Origin: CAMBDR01 sp046597185
Lineage (GTDB): Bacteria; Pseudomonadota; Gammaproteobacteria; Burkholderiales; Burkholderiaceae_D
Assembly: GCA_046597185.1 (NCBI GenBank)
Contig: JBKJLF010000697.1
Location: 1-5,436 of the forward strand
Length of the DNA stretch: 5,436 nt
Direction of reading: 5' to 3'
Positions 1 through 5,239 of this stretch are shown piece by piece. Within the stretch, counting starts at the first letter, position 1. Each line of letters opens with the position of its first letter. The notes beneath the pieces are model-generated. The model worked only from the letters and a program-made list of their open reading frames with translations, had not been told where the DNA came from and did no database searches. A program made the position numbers and the translations under genes.

Positions 1-367
1 GCGAAAGGGCGAAATCCGGTTCAAACCGCGCCGGCTTGGCTTGCGCCAGTCTTTGCCGAATAACCAGCGCCTGCTTGGTAAAGATCAACGCTTGGTCATG
101 GTTGCCTTGAATTGCCAAATGATTTGCATAGTTAGTGAGCGAATCGGCGAAATCCGCTTCAAACCGCTCTGGTTTGGCTTGCGCCAGTCTTTCCCGGATA
201 TCCAGTGCCTGCTTGGCAAAGATCAACCCTTGGTCATGGTTGCCTTGATCTGCCAAACGAACCGCATAGTTGGAAAGCGAAAGGGCGAAAGCCGGTTCAG
301 CCCGCTCTGGCTTGGCTTGCACCAGCTTTTGTAGAATATCCACCGCCTGCTTTGCGAATGGCAATGC
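1..367 (-). repeat. Tandem 46-residue (138-bp) TPR-like repeats
   Basis: Three consecutive units start at residues 961, 1007 and 1053 (DNA 367, 229 and 91), the third cut by the window edge. Each follows the pattern A/G-L-x-F-x-KQAL-x-I-x-x-RLAQAKPxRFExDFAxSLxNYAxxLAxQGNHDQ. This is two amphipathic helices per unit, as in the long (about 42-46 residue) TPR variants often attached to NTPases. The second and third units match at about 79 of 91 bases by hand alignment, including an identical 17-base stretch around TTGGTCATGGTTGCCTTG, so recent duplication or gene conversion is likely. The array probably continues to the left of the window. TPRs usually bind proteins or peptides; here they are the likely sensor end of the protein. 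Confidence -1.
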
Positions 368-3247
368 TTCAGTACTCCTCCCGACCCAATCAAGGCTAAT
401 CTCCAAGTTGCCCAATGCGGTTGCGTATTCACCATCATTATCCAGCGAGGGCTTTTTTTCCCGCTGCTTGGCCCTATTTTCCACAATAGTTTGCCGCACC
501 AATACTGCTAAATCAAGCAGCGGAAATACCTCAAATTTAAAGTGTGGCGCTAACAAACCTGCTGCCTGTGATTTTGCCGCTGGTGGCAAGCGCGCAAACG
601 CTTTTTCCACGATCTGCGGTAGCGTACTGGGCGTTTCGATACAAACCGCCACCAAATCATTCACACAGGGCAGAAAGCACGCAACCAGCGCATCTTCCAC
701 CACCTGCCCCAACTCTGCCCGATTGCGCAACAGCCTTGCCAACACCGTTAAACACGCATAACGCCAGTGTTGATTATTGTGCCCAAGCATAGCTTTAACA
801 ACTTGCGCACCGTCAGTCAATAATGTTTGTGCCACTAACGCTTCACCAATCAAATCAGGCCGCAAGGCTTGCAAACCTGTTTTGTCAGGATATAACGGCA
901 TCAACACCTTAAATAAAGGCTTGAGTAAACCCTTATTGCCGCCCGCCGCCACCCAGATCGGTTCCAGATCACGTTCAGACGCGATGCCGTTTGCCAAGGT
1001 TGCCAAAGTCATCAACAATGCTGCTTGCCGCCCCCGTTCATCCGCCGTGGCGAGCGTGTCGGGTATTGCGCCATCGGCGGCGTCGCACCAATAACGGCGT
1101 TCGTGATTGCCCAAAATACGGGTTAGCTCTTCAGCCGAATCCGGGCGTTCACCCCACAGTGCCAGCAGCGCACTCATTTGGATGTACAACGAATGGTCGA
1201 AATGCGGTGCATCCAGCCGTGGCGTGTGGGTGGGCGGCGTCATTTCTAAATACTGAGCAAACTTACCCAATGCCAATTGAAATGCCTGTTGCCTATCCAG
1301 CTCACTATCATGCAAGGGCGGCACAGGATACGGCCCGGTACTGGCCGAGCCTTCCAGAAAAGCCTCGCACGCCGCATCTTTGGCCTTGACAGACAGCAAA
1401 TTCCACCATTCGCCACCGTCACGCGCCAGCAGTAGCACGCGTACCGGGTACGCAGGTGCGCCCGTGAGCAAGGCTTTCAGCAAAGCCAGCAATACCGGTT
1501 GGCGCGTTTCGGCATAATCCAGCACCACGCAAACAGCCTGCCCAAGCTTGGCAATTTGCTGGCCCAATTCTGTCGCTTTTGCCACCGCCAGATCACCCGG
1601 CAAAAACCCAACTTGCCACCCTTGCCCCTGCAAACGCCGACACAATTCCAAGGCCAAGCGCGTCTTGCCCACGCCGCCCGCCCCCGTGAGCAGGCGTACC
1701 GCGAGCAGGGTAGCGCTCGCATGCGGGGATGCGCTGGCGTGCGCCCAAGCCAGTTGCAGATCCAAAAAAGGTTCGCGCTTCGGATCAAACGGGATAATTG
1801 CCTCTTCAGCGCGCAATAACTGGCTTTCGCTGAAACCGGGCCGCCAACTTGGCGTAGGCAAACTGAGGATGGTAGCGGGTGCGGGTGCGAGCGCGGGTGC
1901 GGGTGCGAGTGTGGGCGATGCAGGCAAAGGCGCCCCCGCCCCCGCCCCCGCCTGCGCAGCCGCTAGCGCAGGCGACACAACGATTGCCGACCACCCTACC
2001 CCATTCAACAATTGCCTAGCGCAATCAGTCCATGAATATTTGTCGAGCAGCTTCCCGCGCAAACGTGCCGCTTTAGTTTTGTAACCCGCAGGATCTTTTG
2101 CGACCTGAATAATGGCATCGGCCAGCGCTTTAAGGTCTTCCGGGCGGAAATACGGCTCCTCGCTTTGCCCCGCCACATCCACCGCCAGATAATCCCCGGC
2201 ATAGTCATCTTTCAACAGCCGATGCACGCCACTCTTGGTGCTGACGAGCAACGGCACGCCCGCTGCTATTGCTTCCCACGCCACCAAACCAAAACCCTCA
2301 TGCCACGACGGCATCAGCGCCACACTAGCTGCCTGCAAATCTTTAAAAACGACCGCCCGATCCGTCGTAAACGGCAATGCCGAAAGCCCAAACGCGCGCT
2401 TGGCGTAGCTTTCGGCAAATAGTTTCAGTGCTATTTCGGCAGCAGGCTCATATTGCCCTTGATTATTTTCAAAATCCACGCCCCGCAAATGGAGTTCTGG
2501 TTCATTTTCACCCCGCAAACCATCTGGCAAACCGGGCTTGCCAGATGCTTGGCGGATGGCGTCCGCAAAGGCCGCCACACCAAGATGCGCCTGTTTAATT
2601 TTTTTGGCCGATTCATTCAAGCGCCCACTCAAAAAACCAACAAATGCATTTGGCGCACGGCTTCTGACAGAAATATCAGCCAAACCCGGCACCAGCATCG
2701 TTACATCATACAGCCCCACCAAATCCTGCAAAGCGGTCTGCAACAGTGGCCCCACCGCCATGCGCACGTCTGCCGCAGCAAACAAGGCGTGTTGCTCATC
2801 CACCTTGCCCCGCGCGCCTTCGCTGTTTTCGGCGAAATCTTCGTAATTTTTGTAACTCATGTGGTGAATCAGCACAGAACGGCCACCGCGCTTGCCAGCC
2901 GCTTCCAAAGCAAGCCGCCCGCTGATGCGGTCATGCCCGAGCCATACGATGTCTTGGGCGGCGATGTCGCTGATCTGGGCTTGAATTTTTTCCCAAGCAG
3001 CCGCCTCAGAAGTGGTGGAAAACTGCTTGGTATCCGCGCTAGCGAGTGAAATCAGTCGCACGCTGGCATTGCCCGCATCGGTGATTTCAGCCTCACTCGC
3101 AGCGGGCACCACGCAAACGGTTTGCGTATCCACATAAGTGCAACCCGCCAACGCCTTCAACAGATCATAGTTAAAACTATTAATCCCGCCAAATTTCGGC
3201 CCCCAACTGGTGCTAAAGGCAATCAGTGTTTTTTTAATGGTTGACAT
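1..3247 (-). CDS. Glycosyltransferase-STAND NTPase-TPR fusion protein (3' end outside window)
   Basis: This is one open frame of 1082 codons from ATG at 3247 to the left edge, with no stop inside the window. An in-frame TAG at 3254-3256 lies three codons upstream, so this is the first possible ATG. The only SD-like motif, GAGGG at 3263-3267, is 15 nt away, which is rather far. Domains in order are: GT-B/GT4-like glycosyltransferase (about 1-420), Ala/Pro/Gly linker (425-458), P-loop NTPase of STAND type (about 470-690; Walker A GAGGVGKT at 522-529, Walker B VVLDYAE with D577), an all-helical segment (about 690-955), and 46-residue TPR-like repeats from 961. No signal peptide or membrane segment is visible, so the protein is probably cytosolic. 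STAND proteins are NTP-driven switches in which the repeats sense and the N-terminal domain acts. By that logic the glycosyltransferase would be the effector and the TPRs the sensor, which is inference. The sugar donor, acceptor and trigger are unknown. The architecture is clear from motifs; a role in defence or signalling is not proven. Confidence -1.
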   Translation of the reverse strand, partial: MSTIKKTLIAFSTSWGPKFGGINSFNYDLLKALAGCTYVDTQTVCVVPAASEAEITDAGNASVRLISLASADTKQFSTTSEAAAWEKIQAQISDIAAQDIVWLGHDRISGRLALEAAGKRGGRSVLIHHMSYKNYEDFAENSEGARGKVDEQHALFAAADVRMAVGPLLQTALQDLVGLYDVTMLVPGLADISVRSRAPNAFVGFLSGRLNESAKKIKQAHLGVAAFADAIRQASGKPGLPDGLRGENEPELHLRGVDFENNQGQYEPAAEIALKLFAESYAKRAFGLSALPFTTDRAVVFKDLQAASVALMPSWHEGFGLVAWEAIAAGVPLLVSTKSGVHRLLKDDYAGDYLAVDVAGQSEEPYFRPEDLKALADAIIQVAKDPAGYKTKAARLRGKLLDKYSWTDCARQLLNGVGWSAIVVSPALAAAQAGAGAGAPLPASPTLAPAPALAPAPATILSLPTPSWRPGFSESQLLRAEEAIIPFDPKREPFLDLQLAWAHASASPHASATLLAVRLLTGAGGVGKTRLALELCRRLQGQGWQVGFLPGDLAVAKATELGQQIAKLGQAVCVVLDYAETRQPVLLALLKALLTGAPAYPVRVLLLARDGGEWWNLLSVKAKDAACEAFLEGSASTGPYPVPPLHDSELDRQQAFQLALGKFAQYLEMTPPTHTPRLDAPHFDHSLYIQMSALLALWGERPDSAEELTRILGNHERRYWCDAADGAIPDTLATADERGRQAALLMTLATLANGIASERDLEPIWVAAGGNKGLLKPLFKVLMPLYPDKTGLQALRPDLIGEALVAQTLLTDGAQVVKAMLGHNNQHWRYACLTVLARLLRNRAELGQVVEDALVACFLPCVNDLVAVCIETPSTLPQIVEKAFARLPPAAKSQAAGLLAPHFKFEVFPLLDLAVLVRQTIVENRAKQREKKPSLDNDGEYATALGNLEISLDWVGRSTEALPFAKQAVDILQKLVQAKPERAEPAFALSLSNYAVRLADQGNHDQGLIFAKQALDIRERLAQAKPERFEADFADSLTNYANHLAIQGNHDQALIFTKQALVIRQRLAQAKPARFEPDFALS
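1180..1840 (-). other. Domain: STAND-type P-loop NTPase, residues about 470 to 690
   Basis: A short lead-in (LLRAEEAIIPFDPKREPF, residues 477-494) resembles the conserved segment that precedes the P-loop in many bacterial STAND/AAA ATPases. It is followed by VRLLTGAGGVGKTRLALEL with Walker A at 522-529 (K528, T529). Walker B is AVCVVLDYAE (D577), and a sensor-like strand VRVLLLARDGGEWW follows (R609, W614, W615). The LLLAR-xxGxWW pattern is familiar from large bacterial NTPase-TPR proteins. All residues expected for ATP binding and hydrolysis are present. NACHT or NB-ARC subclass assignment is not safe by eye; the ARDGGEWW motif argues for a bacterial STAND clade of its own. Confidence -1.
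1874..1975 (-). repeat. Low-complexity Ala/Pro/Gly linker built from short DNA repeats
   Basis: Residues 425-458 contain almost only Ala, Pro, Gly and Leu: an AGAGAGAP run, then two LAPAPA units. At DNA level the Ala-Gly run is three C5G hexamers on the plus strand (about 1931-1951). The Ala-Pro run is a 16-bp exact repeat with an 18-bp period (1875-1890 and 1893-1908). All periods are multiples of three, so copy-number changes would lengthen or shorten the linker without breaking the frame. It separates the glycosyltransferase from the NTPase and is probably a flexible, disordered hinge. Confidence -1.
1990..3247 (-). other. Domain: GT-B fold glycosyltransferase (GT4-like), residues 1 to about 420
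   Basis: The domain begins with a beta strand and a glycine-rich loop (FSTSWGPKFGGIN, residues 11-23), the typical N-terminal acceptor-side start of GT4 enzymes. The middle carries LGHDRISG (H105) and HHMSY (128-132), then AVGP (164-167). The C-terminal, nucleotide-sugar-binding half shows SGRL (207-210) followed by lysines 215-216, matching the GR...K phosphate-binding pair. It also shows PSWHEGFGLVAWEA, with the EX7E pair at E317 and E325. These hallmark residues are all present, so the domain is probably catalytically competent and retaining. The GHxR/HMS pattern recalls glycosyltransferase domains I have seen fused to large STAND proteins, but that is memory, not a search. The substrate cannot be read from the sequence. 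Confidence -1.
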
Positions 3248-3341
3248 TTTTGGCTACGCTTGCCCTCTGGATACCGAATCTCGTCAATTCTACCCGAATT
3301 CATCAGACAATCACTCGCCGCGCATTCCTGCCAACATCATT
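3248..3341. other. Intergenic gap of 94 bp between the DUF2298 remnant and the fusion gene
   Basis: This short gap separates two genes in the same orientation, a spacing compatible with an operon. Read on the minus strand it contains a TAGAAT hexamer, but no -35 element at proper spacing could be found, so no promoter is called. GAGGG at 3263-3267 is the only ribosome-binding candidate for the downstream gene. There is no strong hairpin followed by a T run, so no terminator is seen. Confidence -1.
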
Positions 3342-3992
3342 TTAGCGCCGCACCCACACCCCAACCCTATCCCCAGGCTGATTAGAAAACGCAAACCAAT
3401 CATAACGCCCAGCAATGGATTGATGCACCGCCGCCCAAGTGTCTGAATAGCGCTCGGTATGGCCCCACACCACGTAGCGCACATTATTTTGTGCCAGCCA
3501 GCCCAAGGGGTCGAGCGCGCGGCCCTTGTAGAAGTCTTTGATCTGCGAATTTAATATCCACACTTCCTGCGCGCCGTTGTGCCACAGGCTGACGTGGTTG
3601 GGCCACCCCAAGAGCGTGGCTTGGCCGGAATACAGCGAATACAAGGTTTGATTATTGAAGGCTTCGCCCAAGCTGTTTTCCAGCACGATGCCCTTGGGCG
3701 CGTCTTTCAAGAAATTCACTGCCGCGCCCACCGCAGGCACTTTGGTGAACCAGTAGCTACCATCAAAGCGCCCTGCCGCGACTTTAGAGACCGAACGCCA
3801 GTACTGCAAGGTGTCCACCATCGCATACGCGGGCGCGCACAGCACCAAGAGCGCGGCGCAGCGCACCCACAGGCGGGTACTGGCAAGCGCCATCGCACCC
3901 GCAGTCAGGGCCGCGCCACTCCACATCCAGCCCCACCATTTCATCGTGGTGTTGGTGCGCTCAAACTTGCCGACGCTGGGTCGCCCACCCAA
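3342..3992 (-). CDS. DUF2298 membrane protein, C-terminal fragment after frameshift
   Basis: The open frame of 216 residues (nominal TTG start at 3992) overlaps the upstream fragment by 52 bp in another frame. KFERTNTTMKWWGW (9-22) is the conserved segment that follows the E-x-x-x-V-x-D region in the family. Two hydrophobic helices follow (about 22-37 and 42-58). The soluble C-terminal part contains IVLENSLGEAF (102-112), a TLLGWPNHVSLW motif (126-137; compare the family's LGWP-H) and VRYVVWGHTERY (171-182), ending VWVRR-TAA. These match the extracytoplasmic tail of DUF2298 proteins. No credible ribosome-binding site or ATG belongs to it, so it is not an independent gene but the second half of the frameshifted one. 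Confidence -1.
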   Translation of the reverse strand: MGGRPSVGKFERTNTTMKWWGWMWSGAALTAGAMALASTRLWVRCAALLVLCAPAYAMVDTLQYWRSVSKVAAGRFDGSYWFTKVPAVGAAVNFLKDAPKGIVLENSLGEAFNNQTLYSLYSGQATLLGWPNHVSLWHNGAQEVWILNSQIKDFYKGRALDPLGWLAQNNVRYVVWGHTERYSDTWAAVHQSIAGRYDWFAFSNQPGDRVGVWVRR

Positions 3993-5239
3993 GTAAATTC
4001 GCCCAACAACAGCATGGTGGCAAACACCTCGACGAATAAAACAGTCAAGGGACGATGATTTTTATCGACTAGGCTTAAGCCAAACAAGGCCAGTACGGGC
4101 CACATTTGCAGCAGAAAGGGCAATACACCAGTATGGGCGATGGCGCGCACAACGCGAATCGGGGTTTCCAGCGCATGCGGCGCAAAATGGGTCAGAAACG
4201 GGTAAATTAGGATCAAACCCACGCCGCCAGCCAACATCGGCTGCCACGCCAGCTTGCCTTCACGCCAAAAACTCCAGCCCGCCCAGCCACCCAACAACAC
4301 CACCTGCATCGGCAACACCCAAGTATTGGTGATGAGCATGGCGGGGCCGCACAGAGTCAGTAAAAACGGTGCCGCTGCGGTGGTGGCAGAATTGGTGGCA
4401 GAATTGGTGGCAGAATTGGTGGCGGAATTGGTAGCGGAATTGGTAGCGGAATTGGTAGCGAGCTGGGGTTTGCCAAGCTGACCCGGCACAGCACGCCATG
4501 CGATAAGGATCAGCATCAAAAACAGCAACACAAAGCCGCCTAGCGGAGGATGATAGTCGCCCAAAAAGTATTGATAGCCGAAATTTTCCATCGGCAAGTC
4601 GCGCGGCTCAAATTTGGGCGCGGGCTTGGTTTCTGGCGCAGCTTGCGGCTTAGGTTCTTGATTAGTTTCGACCTTAGGTTCCATCGGCGCTTCAGGCGCG
4701 GGCTTGGCTTCTATATCAGGAGCTGGCTTGGGGAATAGTTTCAAGCCAAATTCGGTATTGATGCGGCTATCGTAGTTGCCGATAAAGCGCACGCTGCCCC
4801 ACATTTTGTCGTTAAACTGACTCGGCATACGCGCCTGATCGCCCGTGGCAACCAAAAGCCCCAGCAGCGGCGTGACGCCCGTGCCGCCCAGCGCTAAGGC
4901 GGCAATCAAAAGCGTGCGGCTGGCCCAGTTGGCGACCAATCGTTGGCCGACATCCCACGCCAAGGCCAAGGCTAGCGCCATCAACAGGCCAAAGCTCAGA
5001 TTGTAGGCCAACCCAATCTGCAAACCAAACCAACGCCCAAAAAGCGAGGCGGCGTAGTGCTGAAACGCATAATACATATCAAACTTGTGCCCGGCATACC
5101 AATGGTCGGGCGGCGGCAACTTCAGACTTCCTGATCCCTTGGCGGCGTAATCCGCGCTTCCAGGAAATAGGGTTAGCACCGTGAATCTAATCCACCATTG
5201 GTATAGAGTTGAATCTATTTTACACAAAGGAGGCCGCAA
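3941..5239 (-). CDS. DUF2298 membrane protein, N-terminal/middle fragment
   Basis: The fragment has 432 residues if counted from a TTG at 5239, but that start lies in the putative insertion element and is probably not native; family-like sequence begins near residue 35-41. Visible DUF2298 signatures are PPPDHWYAGHKFDMYYAFQHY (about 42-62), FLGDYHPP (225-232, matching the family's GD-x-HP motif) and ITNTW-LP (303-310, matching NTWD-P). Hydrophobic segments lie at about 72-96, 108-131, 233-250, 291-304, 311-325, 335-350, 372-391 and 398-413. Two loops are unusual: a Pro/Glu/Lys-rich loop (168-216) and a minisatellite-encoded ATNS repeat (261-286). The end (PASASLSAPTPR) is out-of-frame sequence after the frameshift near 3979. 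The fragment is unlikely to work alone. Confidence -1.
   Translation of the reverse strand: MRPPLCKIDSTLYQWWIRFTVLTLFPGSADYAAKGSGSLKLPPPDHWYAGHKFDMYYAFQHYAASLFGRWFGLQIGLAYNLSFGLLMALALALAWDVGQRLVANWASRTLLIAALALGGTGVTPLLGLLVATGDQARMPSQFNDKMWGSVRFIGNYDSRINTEFGLKLFPKPAPDIEAKPAPEAPMEPKVETNQEPKPQAAPETKPAPKFEPRDLPMENFGYQYFLGDYHPPLGGFVLLFLMLILIAWRAVPGQLGKPQLATNSATNSATNSATNSATNSATNSATTAAAPFLLTLCGPAMLITNTWVLPMQVVLLGGWAGWSFWREGKLAWQPMLAGGVGLILIYPFLTHFAPHALETPIRVVRAIAHTGVLPFLLQMWPVLALFGLSLVDKNHRPLTVLFVEVFATMLLLGEFTWVGDPASASLSAPTPR
3975..3983 (-). other. Frameshift site in the DUF2298 gene
   Basis: On the minus strand the sequence GGCGACCCAGCGTC changes frame: the upstream frame reads G-D-P-A-S and the downstream frame reads P-S-V-G-K-F-E-R. 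One missing C in the CCC run (3978-3980) explains it exactly. No slippery heptamer is present, so programmed frameshifting is unlikely; a mutation or a sequencing error is favoured. Confidence -1.
4382..4459 (-). repeat. 12-bp minisatellite encoding (Ala-Thr-Asn-Ser)6.5
   Basis: There are six and a half tandem 12-bp units. The first three (in reading direction) are GCTACCAATTCC and the next three are GCCACCAATTCT or differ from it by one base, ending in GCCACC. All keep the frame. The repeat sits in a loop between two membrane helices. The two sub-types suggest stepwise expansion by slippage, and copy number is likely to vary between strains. Loss or gain of units would not disrupt the protein. 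Confidence -1.
4592..4736 (-). other. Pro/Glu/Lys/Ala-rich loop in the DUF2298 protein
   Basis: Residues about 168-216 of the upstream fragment consist mostly of Pro, Glu, Lys and Ala with irregular motifs such as KPAPE, EPKVE and ETKPAPKFEP. It precedes the FLGDYHPP motif. It looks like an extended, charged and disordered insertion in a soluble loop, compared with the compact loop usual for the family. Confidence -1.
5227..5233 (+). promoter_or_regulatory. Shine-Dalgarno sequence for the ORF at 5239
   Basis: AAGGAGG is an almost full match to the anti-SD end of 16S rRNA with a 5-nt spacer to ATG. It is much stronger than anything seen in front of the minus-strand genes, and it fixes the start of this ORF. 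Confidence -1.

Larger units (their letters stand above)
3342..5150 (-). pseudogene. DUF2298 (YYY-type) integral membrane protein, disrupted
   Basis: Two overlapping minus-strand frames (3941-5239 and 3342-3992) read as consecutive parts of one DUF2298-family protein. The first ends GEFTWVGD and the second continues PSVGKFERTNTTMKWW. Adding a single C to the CCC run at 3978-3980 joins them without loss. The 5' end is also missing: family members have a further block of membrane helices before the LPPPDHWYAGHKF motif, but here the homology stops within about ten codons upstream of it and gives way to what looks like insertion-element sequence. The remaining part is roughly 600 residues. DUF2298 proteins are multi-spanning membrane proteins thought to be related to GT-C glycosyltransferases; the exact reaction is unknown. 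The frameshift alone could be a sequencing error, but the 5' replacement supports real inactivation. Confidence -1.

Noticed and set aside
1..367. CRISPR-like periodic repeats
   Set aside because: The 138-bp period is coding, in frame, degenerate at synonymous and non-synonymous sites and has no constant repeat/variable spacer pattern; it is a TPR array.
270..761. Plus-strand open frame of 163 codons
   Set aside because: It lies antisense to the continuous minus-strand fusion gene, its translation shows no recognisable motif, and low-complexity Ser/Ala/Asn content is typical of a shadow frame.
1548..2084. Plus-strand open frame of 178 codons with a Gly/Ala-rich middle
   Set aside because: The GAGAS-type run is simply the reverse reading of the Ala/Pro linker repeats; the opposite strand encodes Walker A in a coherent domain.
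2453..3049. Plus-strand open frame of 198 codons
   Set aside because: It is antisense to the glycosyltransferase domain, whose EX7E and GR motifs are in the minus frame; no ribosome-binding site or domain pattern supports the plus frame.
3248..3341. Sigma-70 promoter around TAGAAT on the minus strand
   Set aside because: The nearest TTG-type -35 candidate (TTGTCT) is only 12 bp away, and no alternative with 16-18 bp spacing exists.
3941..3992. Programmed ribosomal frameshift in the DUF2298 gene
   Set aside because: There is no slippery heptamer and no obvious stimulatory hairpin; a simple base loss in a C run explains the break.
3579..4058. Plus-strand open frame of 159 codons
   Set aside because: It lies opposite the DUF2298 C-terminal half and is rich in Arg/His/Gln as expected for an antisense frame; no family resemblance.
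5198..5221. Promoter TTGGTA ... TATTTT in front of the plus-strand ORF
   Set aside because: The spacer is only 12 bp, too short for a normal sigma-70 promoter.
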